64,000 bases of DNA from Paenibacillus koleovorans NBRC 103111 (GCF_004000845.1 NZ_BIMA01000001.1:166998-230997); one strand, 5' to 3'. Shown: positions 16,365 through 25,213, counted from the stretch's first letter. Notes: generated from the sequence alone by a model not told the origin. Numbers and translations: made by a program.

Positions 16365-16934
16365 ATGAAATCGAAGTCCAACCCTACTCCCGCCAAAATC
16401 GCATACTGGAGCAAGCTGACGCATCCGCTGTTCCAGAACCGTCCGCTATACGTGGCGGCGACCGAGCAAGGGCTGAGCCGCATCACGTGGCCGAACGAAA
16501 CGTTCGAGCTGCTGCAAGCTTGGGCGGACAAACACGGCATGCTGCTGGAAGAAAACGACGAGCATGTGTCCGATTACACCCAGCAGCTGCGGCAGTATCT
16601 GGACGGTGAACGCAATTCGTTCGACCTGCCGCTGGACCCGCAAGGCACGGACTTCCAGAAGGAAGTCTGGAAAGCCCTCACCGGTATCCCCTACGGGCAG
16701 ACGAATAGCTACTCGGACATCGCCGCAAGCATCGGACGGCCAGCCGCCGTACGGGCAGTTGGCGCCGCGAACGGAGCGAACCCGATCCCGATCGTCGTTC
16801 CGTGCCACCGGGTGATCGGGAAAAACTCCGCGCTGACCGGTTTCGCCGGCGGACTGAAGGTCAAGGAGGATTTGCTGAAGCTGGAGGGCTATCATGACTA
16901 CAAGACATCCGGACACGCGCGGTTTCAATTTTGA
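16365..16934 (+). CDS. adaB: methylated-DNA-[protein]-cysteine S-methyltransferase (AdaB/Ogt type)
   Basis: The 189-residue suicide repair protein moves the methyl group from O6-methylguanine to Cys147 in the motif VVPCHRV. The HTH-containing C-terminal domain (GIPYGQTNSYSDIAASIGRP then ALTGFAGGLKVKEDLLKLE) is complete. CAGGAGGTG precedes the ATG by 6 bases. It follows adaA by 21 bases, and its last 41 bases overlap the start of alkA. Confidence 0.93.
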   Translation: MKSKSNPTPAKIAYWSKLTHPLFQNRPLYVAATEQGLSRITWPNETFELLQAWADKHGMLLEENDEHVSDYTQQLRQYLDGERNSFDLPLDPQGTDFQKEVWKALTGIPYGQTNSYSDIAASIGRPAAVRAVGAANGANPIPIVVPCHRVIGKNSALTGFAGGLKVKEDLLKLEGYHDYKTSGHARFQF

Positions 16935-17886
16935 CGAACGGACAGGCCAGCTCACAACCACGTTATCGATCCCTACCCCGGAGACGTTCCGGTTCCGCGA
17001 AACGCTTCATTACTTGACCCGCTCCCCGGCGGAGCTGCTGCATCAAGTCGAGGGGGACCGCGTGTACAAGCTGTTGGAGCTTGGGAAGGATGGCCTGCCT
17101 CAGATCGTCGAGATTGCAGAAAACGCAGGACAGCTGGAGATCCGGTTGGCGGTGACGGGAGACAGGACAGGAACTTTTGACGAGAAAGTGATCTTGAAGA
17201 AAGCGGCCGACTACGTACGCGAATGGTTCGACCTGGACCGGGACTTGAGCCCTTTCTACGATCTAGCCACCGACAACCCGCTCCTCGAGCCCTTGACGCG
17301 CGACTTCTACGGCCTACGAATCATTGGCGTCCCCGACTTGTTCGAGGCGCTCTGCTGGGCGATCATCGGCCAACAAGTGAATCTCACCTTCGCCTATACG
17401 CTCAAGAAACGGCTGGTGGAGACGTACGGGCGGAGCGTCACATGGAACAACCGAACACACTGGCGGTTCCCCAGGCCGGCCGAGCTGCTGCAGCAAGCAA
17501 CGGTAGAAAAGCTTCGGCAGCTGCAGTTAACCGGTAAAAAAGCCGAGTTCCTCCTGGGCATCGCCCAGTTGATGGAGGAAGACTCGCTCTCGAAGCCGGC
17601 GCTGCTCGCAGCCGTGGCCGAGGCGGGCGGCGACTTCCGCGCTGCGGAGGAGCTGCTGACGGCGATCCGCGGCATCGGACCGTGGACGGCGCACTACGTC
17701 GGCATGCGCTGCCTGCGCAACCCACAGGCGCTCCCGGTCGGCGACGCCGGCTTGCAGAACGCGCTCAAGCAGCTGCTGCGGCTAGATCGGAAGCCGACGG
17801 AGCCGGAGATCCGGCAGTTGTTCGCGCCATGGCGGGGATGGGAAGCTTACGCGGTATTTTACTTTTGGCGCAGCTTGGCGGGGTAA
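16894..17886 (+). CDS. alkA: DNA-3-methyladenine glycosylase II
   Basis: The 330-residue base-excision enzyme removes 3-methyladenine and related bases. An N-terminal AlkA-like domain is followed by the helix-hairpin-helix/GPD region (AAEELLTAIRGIGPWTAHYVG, about 250-270) with the catalytic Asp284 in LPVGDAGL. GGAGGG precedes the ATG, which lies inside the adaB coding sequence; the 41-base overlap implies translational coupling. It is the last gene of the operon and is followed by a hairpin with seven T. Confidence 0.93.
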   Translation: MTTRHPDTRGFNFDERTGQLTTTLSIPTPETFRFRETLHYLTRSPAELLHQVEGDRVYKLLELGKDGLPQIVEIAENAGQLEIRLAVTGDRTGTFDEKVILKKAADYVREWFDLDRDLSPFYDLATDNPLLEPLTRDFYGLRIIGVPDLFEALCWAIIGQQVNLTFAYTLKKRLVETYGRSVTWNNRTHWRFPRPAELLQQATVEKLRQLQLTGKKAEFLLGIAQLMEEDSLSKPALLAAVAEAGGDFRAAEELLTAIRGIGPWTAHYVGMRCLRNPQALPVGDAGLQNALKQLLRLDRKPTEPEIRQLFAPWRGWEAYAVFYFWRSLAG

Positions 17887-17912
17887 GCGGACCGCGGGCC
17901 GGCGCTTTTTTT
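17885..17912 (+). terminator. probable terminator of the ada operon
   Basis: AAGCG (17885-17889) can pair with CGCTT (17903-17907), with an inner CC/GG helix, followed by T7. The stem is short. Confidence 0.5.
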
Positions 17913-17932
17913 CATTACAATCAATCTTCCCC

Positions 17933-17961
17933 TTGCGCCACATTTCGGTCTCCTTCACAAT
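17933..17961 (+). promoter_or_regulatory. candidate promoter of the ABC-2 exporter operon
   Basis: TTGCGC (17933-17938), 17 bases, CACAAT (17956-17961). Moderate match, 50 bases before the GTG start. Confidence 0.35.
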
Positions 17962-18012
17962 GGATAAGGCTTCAACAAAGCCACAACACAACCAAATAAG
18001 GAGGCAAGGTCA

Positions 18013-18990
18013 GTGATATCCGTAGAACATCTAAGCAAGTCGTTCCAGGTGGCCAAACGATCCGCCGGACTGCTGCAAGCCGCCAAGGCGCTGTTCGTTC
18101 GCGAGCACACGACCGTCCGCGCGTTGAACGACGTCTCGTTCACCATCCAGCCGGGCGAGATCGTAGGGTATATCGGACCTAACGGCGCAGGCAAGTCGAC
18201 GACGATCAAAATCATGAGCGGCATCCTCGTCCCCGACAGCGGCAAATGCAGCATTATGGGCTACACCCCATGGGAGAACCGCGTCCGCTACGTACGCCAC
18301 ATCGGCGTCGTATTCGGCCAACGCACACAGCTGTGGTGGGACGTACCCGTGATCGACTCGTTCGAGCTGCTGAGGGACATTTACAAAGTGCCGCACCAGG
18401 AATACAAGTCGAACGTCGAGCTTCTTATCGAAACGTTGGATTTGCAAGCCATCATCGGCACGCCCGTTCGTCAGCTCAGCCTCGGGCAGCGCATGCGGTG
18501 CGAGATCGCCGCTTCCCTTCTGCACAACCCCTCCATCCTATTCCTGGACGAGCCGACCATCGGACTCGACGCCGTCTCCAAAATCGCCGTACGCCGCTTC
18601 ATCCAGACGATCAACAAGGAAAAGGGCGTCACGATTATCCTGACTACTCACGACATGCAAGATATCGAAGCGTTAGCCGACCGCATACTCCTGATCGGCA
18701 AAGGCAGCCTGCTCTACGACGGTAGCCTGCAGACGCTCCGCAGCCGGTTCGGCTCGAACAAAACCGTCACGATCGATTGCGAGCCTAACGAAGAACCGCT
18801 GCACATCCCAGGCGCCACCTTGCTCTCCCGCTCGCCGGAACGCGCCGTGCTGAGCGTGGACACCTCCGTCGCTCGCGTCTCCGACGTCATCGCCGACATC
18901 GCGGCCCGCGTGGAGCTGCTGGACGTCGCCGTAGAATCCCAACCGATCGAAGACATGATCGTGCAGCTGTACAAGGAGTACCGCCTATGA
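18013..18990 (+). CDS. ABC-2 type exporter, ATP-binding subunit
   Basis: The 325-residue ATPase shows Walker A (GYIGPNGAGKSTTIKIM), Q-loop (VVFGQRTQLWWD), a signature-like LSLGQRMRCEIAASLL and Walker B (ILFLDEPTIGLD). A C-terminal extension of about 80 residues is typical of NatA/CcmA-like exporters. It starts with GTG after AAGGAGG. It powers the two downstream permeases; ATGA overlap with the next gene shows coupling. Confidence 0.92.
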   Translation: MISVEHLSKSFQVAKRSAGLLQAAKALFVREHTTVRALNDVSFTIQPGEIVGYIGPNGAGKSTTIKIMSGILVPDSGKCSIMGYTPWENRVRYVRHIGVVFGQRTQLWWDVPVIDSFELLRDIYKVPHQEYKSNVELLIETLDLQAIIGTPVRQLSLGQRMRCEIAASLLHNPSILFLDEPTIGLDAVSKIAVRRFIQTINKEKGVTIILTTHDMQDIEALADRILLIGKGSLLYDGSLQTLRSRFGSNKTVTIDCEPNEEPLHIPGATLLSRSPERAVLSVDTSVARVSDVIADIAARVELLDVAVESQPIEDMIVQLYKEYRL

Positions 18991-19814
18991 TGACGACGGG
19001 ACTTCTCCGACCTTACCTGGCGGTGCTGAAGCTGCGTTTCCAGCTCGGCATGCAGTACCGGACGGCGGCGCTCGCCGGCATGGCGACGCAGCTGTTTTTC
19101 GGCTTCATCTTCATCATGGTGTACGAAGCGTTCTACACGCATGCGGCTCCCGATGTCGTGCCCCCCATGTCCCTGCAGCAAATTTGCGCCTACATTTGGC
19201 TGCAGCAAGCGTTTCTCAGTCTGATCACGCTTTGGTTCCGAGACAACGAACTGTTCCAGTTGATCGCAACCGGCAATATCGCGTATGAGCTGTGCAGACC
19301 GGCCGGCGTCTACGGCTTCTGGTACTCCAAGCTGCTTGCCCAGCGTATCGCCAGCGCTCTGCTCCGCTGCATCCCGGTTTTGCTGGTGGCCATGCTGTTG
19401 CTGCCCGAACCTTACCGTATGGCGCCTCCCACCGGGGTGAACGGCCTGCTTTTCGTAGTGGCCATGCTGCTAGGGCTGCTGCTCGTCGTCTCCATCTCGA
19501 TGCTCGTCTACACATCCGTTTTCGTCACCCTGTCGCCGATGGGTTCGCTGCTCCTGTTCTCGATGATCGGCGATTTTCTCGCCGGTATGATGATTCCGGT
19601 TCCGCTGATGCCCGACTGGCTGCAGACGCTGACGGCGTGGCTGCCCTTCCGCTACACGGTCGATTTCCCATTCCGGGTGTACTCCGGACATATTCCGTCG
19701 AATGAAGCGCTGCAAGGCATGGTAATACAGCTTGTGTGGCTGCTGGCGCTTGTCGGCTTCGGCCGTTTCGTCTTGGGCAAAGCGCTGCGGCGAGTCGTCG
19801 TTCAAGGAGGTTGA
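18987..19814 (+). CDS. ABC-2 family permease 1
   Basis: The 275-residue protein has about six membrane segments, starting LRFQLGMQYRTAALAGMATQLFFGFIFIMVYEAFY, the pattern of the ABC2_membrane_6/DUF990 family. It forms a heterodimeric channel with the next gene, energised by the upstream ATPase. Related three-gene sets export drugs, viologens or antibiotics, or act in cell-envelope functions; the cargo here is unknown. Confidence 0.85.
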   Translation: MMTTGLLRPYLAVLKLRFQLGMQYRTAALAGMATQLFFGFIFIMVYEAFYTHAAPDVVPPMSLQQICAYIWLQQAFLSLITLWFRDNELFQLIATGNIAYELCRPAGVYGFWYSKLLAQRIASALLRCIPVLLVAMLLLPEPYRMAPPTGVNGLLFVVAMLLGLLLVVSISMLVYTSVFVTLSPMGSLLLFSMIGDFLAGMMIPVPLMPDWLQTLTAWLPFRYTVDFPFRVYSGHIPSNEALQGMVIQLVWLLALVGFGRFVLGKALRRVVVQGG

Positions 19815-19820
19815 CCGGCC

Positions 19821-20606
19821 ATGCGACTATATTTCAACTATTTGCTCATTTTGCTGAAATCTCAGCTCCAATACCGGTTGTCGTTCCTTTTGCTGACAGT
19901 CGGCCAATTTTTGTCCCCCTTTACCGTGTTCGCCGGGCTTTACTTTATGTTCGAGCGGTTCGGGCAGATAAAAGGGTGGAGCTTCTACGAGGTGGCGCTT
20001 ACGTTCGGTGTAGTCACGATGGCGTACGCGATCAGCGAATGCTTCGCAAGGGGCTTCGATTATTTCTCGGCGATGGTGGCGAGCGGGGATTTCGACCGTT
20101 TGCTGGTCCGACCGCGCAGTACGGTGCTGCAAGTGTTGGGCTCGCGATTCGAATTCGCCCGAGTGGGGCGCATGACCCAAGGGATCGTCGTATTGTCGTG
20201 GGCGATCAGCGGGTTGACCGTGGAGTGGACAGTGCTGAAGGTGGCGACGGTTTTGTTCATGATCGTCAGCGGGGTGTTCGTGTTTACCGGTATTTTCATC
20301 CTGGCCGCTACATTATGCTTCTGGACTATCCAAGGGCTGGAGATCACCAACACGCTCACGGACGGCGGGCGGGAAATGTCGCAATACCCCTTGAATATTT
20401 ATCGAAAAGGAGTCGCCCGGTTTTTCACCTTCGTCATCCCGTTCGGCTGCTTCAACTACTTGCCGCTGCTGTATTTGCTGGATCGCGTGGAAGGCCCGCG
20501 CAGCGCGCTGTACATGCTCTCGCCGCTGGCCGGAATCGTCTTTATCGTACCTTGCCTGCTTGTCTGGAGGCTCGGGGTGAGGCATTATAGATCTACAGGA
20601 TCTTAA
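19821..20606 (+). CDS. ABC-2 family permease 2
   Basis: The 261-residue membrane protein is the partner of permease 1 (six predicted helices; FARGFDYFSAMVASGDFDRLLVRPRS is the conserved cytoplasmic segment of the family). CAAGGAGG lies within the end of the previous gene, 9 bases before the ATG. Last gene of the exporter operon. Confidence 0.85.
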   Translation: MRLYFNYLLILLKSQLQYRLSFLLLTVGQFLSPFTVFAGLYFMFERFGQIKGWSFYEVALTFGVVTMAYAISECFARGFDYFSAMVASGDFDRLLVRPRSTVLQVLGSRFEFARVGRMTQGIVVLSWAISGLTVEWTVLKVATVLFMIVSGVFVFTGIFILAATLCFWTIQGLEITNTLTDGGREMSQYPLNIYRKGVARFFTFVIPFGCFNYLPLLYLLDRVEGPRSALYMLSPLAGIVFIVPCLLVWRLGVRHYRSTGS

Positions 20607-20638
20607 TTACGTATCGCGAAGGAGCTGCCCTAACCTCT

Positions 20639-21880
20639 ATGTCTAAAAACGATCCGGCTCCGGCGCTGCAGCCGTCCTCCCGTCCGCTTACGCCCGGGCT
20701 GATCCTGCTTATGGCGGTCGCCTGCGGCGTGACGGTCGCGAACCTGTACTACAATCAGCCGCTGCTCGCGGAGATCGGCCGCACGTTCCACGCCGACTCC
20801 GGGCGGACGGGGCTGATCTCGATGCTGACGCAGATCGGCTATGCGATCGGCCTGTTCCTGTTCATCCCGCTCGGCGATATTCGGGAACGGCGGCGACTGA
20901 TCGTAGCGCTTCTGCTCGCGGTAGGCGTGGCGCTCATCGGCGTGGCAACCGCGCAGAGCCTGGCTTGGATGTACGCCGCGAGCCTGCTCGTCGGCATGAC
21001 GACGGTGGCGCCGCAGATGATCGTGCCGCTCGCCGCCCAGCTCGCTCCGCCGGAGGAGCGGGGCAAGGTGATCGGCAGCGTCATGAGCGGCCTGCTCACC
21101 GGCATTCTGCTCGCCCGGACCGTCTCCGGCTGGGTCGGCGAATGGGTCGGCTGGCGCGCGATGTACGTGCTCGCGGCGCTGCTCATGGTCGGGCTCGCGT
21201 ACGTGCTGAGCCGCCGCCTGCCGGTCAGCCGGCCGGATGTCCGGCTGACGTACCCGCAGCTGGTCCGCTCGATCGGCGGCCTGATCGCAGAGCAGCGGAC
21301 GCTGCGCGAGGCCGCACTGATCGCGGCCTGCGTGTTCGCCGCCTTCAGCGTGTTCTGGACGGCGATGGCGTTTTACCTGGAGAGCCCGGTCCACGGGTAC
21401 GGCAGCGGCGTTGCAGGGCTGTTCGGCCTCGTCGGCCTCTCCGGCGCGGCCGCCGCCCCGCTCATCGGTCGGCTGTCCGACCGAGTGAGCGCGACCGGCA
21501 TGGTCGGCGTCATGATCGCCATCGCCGTCGCCTCCTATCTCGTCTTCGGCTTAGCCGGCGGCTGGCTGTGGGGACTCGCGCTTGGCGTCATCCTGCTCGA
21601 CCTCGGCGTGCAAGGCAGCCAAGTGTCGAATCAGACGCGCATCTACGCGCTGCTGCCGGAAGCCCGCAGCCGGCTGAACACGGTGTTCATGGTCGGCACC
21701 TTCGTCGGTGGAGCGATCGGATCGTCGCTCGGCGGCTTCGCCTGGGGGCGGTGGGGCTGGAGCGGCGTCTGCCTGATCGGCGGCGGGCTGGCGACAGCGG
21801 CTTTCGCCGTCTGGACGTGGCACCGCCTCGCGGCGCGCCGCAGCCGGGAGCCCGCCCCGCCGACCTCCTCCGCCGCATGA
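20639..21880 (+). CDS. major facilitator superfamily transporter
   Basis: The 413-residue protein has twelve predicted membrane helices and an MFS motif A-like loop (LGDIRERRRLIV) after helix 2. It resembles the arabinose-efflux/YnfM-type permeases with the VANLYYNQPLLAEIG start. Drug or metabolite efflux by proton antiport is likely; the substrate is unknown. The ATG at 20639 has its GAAGGAG unusually far away (14 bases). Confidence 0.88.
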   Translation: MSKNDPAPALQPSSRPLTPGLILLMAVACGVTVANLYYNQPLLAEIGRTFHADSGRTGLISMLTQIGYAIGLFLFIPLGDIRERRRLIVALLLAVGVALIGVATAQSLAWMYAASLLVGMTTVAPQMIVPLAAQLAPPEERGKVIGSVMSGLLTGILLARTVSGWVGEWVGWRAMYVLAALLMVGLAYVLSRRLPVSRPDVRLTYPQLVRSIGGLIAEQRTLREAALIAACVFAAFSVFWTAMAFYLESPVHGYGSGVAGLFGLVGLSGAAAAPLIGRLSDRVSATGMVGVMIAIAVASYLVFGLAGGWLWGLALGVILLDLGVQGSQVSNQTRIYALLPEARSRLNTVFMVGTFVGGAIGSSLGGFAWGRWGWSGVCLIGGGLATAAFAVWTWHRLAARRSREPAPPTSSAA

Positions 21881-21911
21881 TTGCGCCACCCAGCGCATAC
21901 GCATAAGGCGA

Positions 21912-21935
21912 CAGCCCGCTCCGGCGAGCGGGCTG
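21912..21935 (+). terminator. GC-rich hairpin after the MFS gene
   Basis: CAGCCCGCT and AGCGGGCTG form a perfect 9-bp stem around six bases, but no T-tract follows. It may end or attenuate transcription before the SIMPL gene. Confidence 0.45.
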
Positions 21936-21964
21936 AACCTTGCTAGCTGCAGGAGGATGAAGCG

Positions 21965-22624
21965 ATGATCCATCCATACGGCATGAGAGCGCCAGCGCAA
22001 GGCGCTTCCACTATCGATGTGCTCGGGACGGCCTCCGTCTCCGCCGCACCCGACCGGGCGATCGTAGTGCTCGGCGCGATGACGGAAGGTCCCGATCTGC
22101 AAGCGATCCAAGCGGAGAACGCCAAGCGGATCGCAAGTGTAATCGACTCGTTGATCCAGCTTGGCGTCCCGAAGGAGCAGATCGGCACCGAAGACTATCG
22201 GATCGAACCGCAGTATGACTACAAGGACGGCAGCTCGATCTTTCGCGGCTACAAAGTAACGCAGCTGCTCCAGATTAAGACCGATCAGATCGGCTCGACC
22301 GGGCGGATTGTCGACACCGCCGTTGCGAACGGGGCGAATACCGTCTCGAGCGTCCGCTTCACGTCCGAGCATGCCGAGCGATACGAGCAGCAGGCGCTGT
22401 CGCTCGCCGTGAGGAACGCGCAGATGAAAGCGTCAGTCGTAGCCCAGACGATCGGCATTCCGCTGCCGCCAACGCCAAGTCTCGTGGAAGAGCTCTCTCG
22501 CACGTCGGAGCAGCCGCTATACAAACCGGCAATGATGGCCGAAGCCGGGGCCGCCGCTACGCCGATTCCGCCGGGACAGCTGACTTTCAGCTCGACCGTG
22601 CGGGTGAAGTACAACGCACCCTAA
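21965..22624 (+). CDS. SIMPL domain-containing protein (DUF541)
   Basis: The 219-residue protein has the SIMPL pattern STIDVLGTASVSAAPDRAIVVLGAMTEG followed by VTQLLQIKTDQIGSTGRIVDTAVANGANTVSSVRFT. Family members form oligomers at the cell surface or periplasm in other bacteria. No clear signal peptide is seen here, so a cytoplasmic place is likely. AGGAGG stands 8 bases before the ATG. Function unknown in detail. Confidence 0.88.
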   Translation: MIHPYGMRAPAQGASTIDVLGTASVSAAPDRAIVVLGAMTEGPDLQAIQAENAKRIASVIDSLIQLGVPKEQIGTEDYRIEPQYDYKDGSSIFRGYKVTQLLQIKTDQIGSTGRIVDTAVANGANTVSSVRFTSEHAERYEQQALSLAVRNAQMKASVVAQTIGIPLPPTPSLVEELSRTSEQPLYKPAMMAEAGAAATPIPPGQLTFSSTVRVKYNAP

Positions 22625-22688
22625 TTTGATTGGAAAGCGCAGGTGTCGAAGGAGCATGCACCAGGAGGAGCACGATCAGGAGCAATGG

Positions 22689-23417
22689 ATGCAGCAGGCC
22701 AAGGAGGCGGTGGCGGCCAGCCGTCGTATCGTTTTTTTCGGAGGAGCCGGCACTTCTACGGAGAGCGGGATTCCGGATTTCCGGTCGCATAACGGATTGT
22801 TCCGCACGCAACAAGGCACGGAGCATCCGCCGGAGGAAATGCTGAGCCGCGACTTCTTCATGGCGTATCCGGAGGAGTTTTATCGATTCTATGTCAGCCA
22901 TATGATTCATAAGGATGCCAGGCCGAACGCGGCGCATTTGGCACTCGCGGAGCTGGAGCGGCAAGGCCGGCTGGCGGCGGTCGTCACGCAAAATATCGAC
23001 GGCTTGCACCAGCTGGCCGGCAGCCGCAGGGTGCTGGAGCTTCACGGCTCCGTGCACCGGAACAGCTGCATGGTGTGCGGCGCCAGGTATTCGCTAGGCA
23101 CGGTGATTCAGGCAGGCGAAGCCGGCATCGTTCCCCGCTGCGAGACATGCAAAGGCATCGTCAAACCCGATGTCGTCCTCTATCAGGAAAGCCTCGATCA
23201 CGAGCTGCTGGACGAGGCGGTCCGCCAGATCGCGGAAGCCGATATGCTGCTCGTCGCCGGCACCTCCCTGTCCGTGTACCCGGCCGCCGGCCTGATCACC
23301 CATTATCGAGGTGACCGGCTGCTGCTGATCAACAAATCGCCGACCCGCTACGACAGCTACGCCAACTGGATCATCCCCGATTCGATCGGGAAAGTGATGA
23401 CGTTCTTGGTCGAGTAA
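22689..23417 (+). CDS. NAD-dependent protein deacylase (sirtuin)
   Basis: The 242-residue enzyme removes acyl groups from lysines using NAD. Motifs: GGAGTSTESGIPDFRS (18-33), QNID (101-104), catalytic His119 (LELHGS), zinc ligands Cys127, Cys130, Cys151 and Cys154, and GTSLSVYPA near residue 200. Start 22689 is chosen because AGGAG lies 6 bases upstream. An ATG at 22656 has a site too close, and the TTG at 22626 has none. The gene overlaps nothing and may share the message of the SIMPL gene. Confidence 0.9.
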   Translation: MQQAKEAVAASRRIVFFGGAGTSTESGIPDFRSHNGLFRTQQGTEHPPEEMLSRDFFMAYPEEFYRFYVSHMIHKDARPNAAHLALAELERQGRLAAVVTQNIDGLHQLAGSRRVLELHGSVHRNSCMVCGARYSLGTVIQAGEAGIVPRCETCKGIVKPDVVLYQESLDHELLDEAVRQIAEADMLLVAGTSLSVYPAAGLITHYRGDRLLLINKSPTRYDSYANWIIPDSIGKVMTFLVE

Positions 23418-23457
23418 GCTCCGTTAGGCTTGGTGCAGGACAAAGGTGCAAAACCGC

Positions 23458-23985
23458 CTATAGGGGGGCTCCCCCAGCATGGGTAAGTCGCACAACGTCG
23501 AGCAGCGGGATGCGGTGACTCTTCTGCTCGTGATAAAGCCATTGCTCCTGCACATGGTCGACGAACAGCACACCGTTCAGGTGGTCGATCTCATGCTGCA
23601 AGCAGCGAGCCAGAAACCCTTCCCCTTCCACCGTGAAGGGCTGCCCGCTACGGTCTACGCTGACGACCTTGACCCACTGCGCGCGGCGCACATTGCCGCA
23701 GTAACCGGGAAACGACAGGCACGCCTCAAGGCCCGTCTGCACGCCGCGAGCTTCCACGATCTCAGGGTTGATCAGCTCGATCAAGCCGTCCCCGCAATCG
23801 AGGACTACGATGCGTCGGAGAAAGCCTACCTGCGGCGCAGCCAGTCCGGCGCGTCCATCGGTCGCGTACAGCGTCTCGCCCATATCGTCGAGCAGTCGTA
23901 TCAGCTTCGGCGTCATTTCCTCCACGGGCTTCGCCGGCTTGCGGAGGATCGGTTCGCCGAAGGGCAATATCGTCTTCACCGCCAT
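23458..23985 (-). CDS. def: peptide deformylase with an EACLS variant motif
   Basis: The 175-residue enzyme removes the N-formyl group from new proteins. Motif 1 is GLAAPQVG (47-54), motif 2 is EACLS (87-91, metal ligand Cys89) and motif 3 is QHEIDH (130-135). The usual motif 2 is EGCLS; Ala for Gly is a notable change beside a metal ligand, though activity may be kept. The start (23985) lies two bases after the stop of the HTH gene, so the two are one operon. A longer frame to 24255 is the shadow of that gene. Confidence 0.88.
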   Translation of the reverse strand: MAVKTILPFGEPILRKPAKPVEEMTPKLIRLLDDMGETLYATDGRAGLAAPQVGFLRRIVVLDCGDGLIELINPEIVEARGVQTGLEACLSFPGYCGNVRRAQWVKVVSVDRSGQPFTVEGEGFLARCLQHEIDHLNGVLFVDHVQEQWLYHEQKSHRIPLLDVVRLTHAGGAPL

Positions 23986-23987
23986 AG

Positions 23988-24233
23988 CTACGCCCCCCTC
24001 GTCGCCGCTTGAGGCGGCGTGTGCACCCACAGGTCGCTCGGCGTGCAAGCCAGAGCCGTGCACAGCGCATCGAGCGTGTCGGCCTTCATCTGCTTCGGCT
24101 CGCCGTTCAGGAGCGCGCTGATCGACGGCGCGGACAGACGATAGCCCGCCTTCGCCTGCAGCAGCTTCGCCAAGGCGACTCCGGACCGGACGCCGCGCTC
24201 GGCCATCACTTGGTTCAACATCCATTCCAACAT
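23988..24233 (-). CDS. small helix-turn-helix (XRE-type) regulator
   Basis: The 81-residue protein is almost entirely one Cro/C1-type HTH: GVALAKLLQAKAGYRLSAPSISALLNGEPKQMKADTLDALCTALACTPSDLW. It is probably a dimeric repressor, perhaps of its own operon with the deformylase; an inverted repeat lies about 40 bases upstream (24271-24289). AAGGGA precedes the ATG. Confidence 0.85.
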   Translation of the reverse strand: MLEWMLNQVMAERGVRSGVALAKLLQAKAGYRLSAPSISALLNGEPKQMKADTLDALCTALACTPSDLWVHTPPQAATRGA

Positions 24234-24270
24234 TATTTGGGATCCCTTCTTTCATGAACAGGAGTCATAA

Positions 24271-24289
24271 ATTTAGGCAACACCTAAAT
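24271..24289. promoter_or_regulatory. perfect inverted repeat between divergent genes
   Basis: ATTTAGG (24271-24277) and CCTAAAT (24283-24289) flank CAACA. On the minus strand TATTAT, a possible -10 box, overlaps it. It is a candidate operator of the small XRE regulator. Confidence 0.45.
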
Positions 24290-24368
24290 AATAGCACTTC
24301 CCTTCACTCCCGGGTACAATAGAATCGTAGAGCCTGTACGTCCGTTTAGAGAAGGAGAATTCACCACT

Positions 24369-24584
24369 ATGGCCCCTAACCGCCGACTGCTGACCGATAC
24401 CGACTTCCAAGAAGCAATCGATAAGCACACCCATGTCCGTATATTCCGCGACGACCATATGATCGATTCGAACACCGTCATCACGCGATTTGACGGCCGC
24501 ATGGTCGTAACGCAATCAGGCGTAAGCGACGTCAGCTACTATTTCCGAGACGAATGCGAGTTTTTCGAGATGAAGCGGCGTTGA
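24369..24584 (+). CDS. small protein of unknown function
   Basis: A 71-residue charged protein (MAPNRRLLTDTDFQEAIDKHTHVRI...). AGAAGGAGAATTC ends 9 bases before the ATG, and TACAAT at about 24315 could be its -10 box. No family recognised. It ends 60 bases before the Uma2 gene, which has its own promoter. Confidence 0.55.
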   Translation: MAPNRRLLTDTDFQEAIDKHTHVRIFRDDHMIDSNTVITRFDGRMVVTQSGVSDVSYYFRDECEFFEMKRR

Positions 24585-24603
24585 ATGGAGGTTTGTTGAA
24601 ATA

Positions 24604-24612
24604 TGGTATAAT
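24604..24612 (+). promoter_or_regulatory. extended -10 promoter of the Uma2 gene
   Basis: TGGTATAAT fits the extended -10 form TGnTATAAT. There is no clear -35 box, which such promoters do not need. AGGAGG and the ATG at 24647 follow. Confidence 0.5.
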
Positions 24613-24646
24613 GCGGATATGACTCTTCTCTAGGAGGTGTTCATTT

Positions 24647-25213
24647 ATGAGCAAGCCACATAGACGATTAACGTCCTTGCAACAATATTTCATTCTACGC
24701 GAACAATCTGATGACATTCTCGAATATATCGATGGCGTCGTACTGATGACTCCTTCCCCTTCGACACAGCACCAGCGCATTTCGGGCAGATTGAGCGCCA
24801 AGCTTTTCCATTACCTGGAGGGCAAAGATTGCGAAGTATTCAGCGCCCCATACGACATCCATTTGAAAAAAGAGGACATGGACGTTAGCAAAGTGCTGAT
24901 TCCTGACATATCTGTTATTTGCGATAAACGAGGGATCGAGGAAAATCGGTTCGTCGGCGTGCCGAAGCTCATCATTGAAATTCTTAGTCCTTCCAACCAA
25001 GCGCATGATTTGGTCACCAAACTAAACATCTACATGGAATATGGCGTTCAGGAATATTGGATTGTCAACCCGATGCTGAAGGCGATCCAAGTTTATGTAT
25101 TAAATGCCGATGGACTGTATGAACAGACTGATGCTTTGAGTACAAGCGGTGATGTCGCTTCCAAAACATTGCCGAACTTCCGAGTGAAGCTGGAAGAGAT
25201 CTTCGCTATGTAG
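24647..25213 (+). CDS. Uma2 family endonuclease-like protein (DUF820)
   Basis: The 188-residue protein has the PD-(D/E)XK-like Uma2 fold: EYIDGVVLMTPSPSTQHQRISGRL, then VLIPDISVICDK (Asp) and PKLIIEILSPSNQAHDL (Glu), then the lysine in LVTKLNIYMEYGVQEYWIVNP. Such proteins are numerous in cyanobacteria and some Firmicutes. Nuclease activity is inferred from the fold; the biological role is unknown. Confidence 0.88.
   Translation: MSKPHRRLTSLQQYFILREQSDDILEYIDGVVLMTPSPSTQHQRISGRLSAKLFHYLEGKDCEVFSAPYDIHLKKEDMDVSKVLIPDISVICDKRGIEENRFVGVPKLIIEILSPSNQAHDLVTKLNIYMEYGVQEYWIVNPMLKAIQVYVLNADGLYEQTDALSTSGDVASKTLPNFRVKLEEIFAM

Noticed and set aside
20965..21906. 313-codon frame inside the MFS gene
   Set aside because: Very Arg/Pro/Ala-rich product in another frame of a clear transporter gene.
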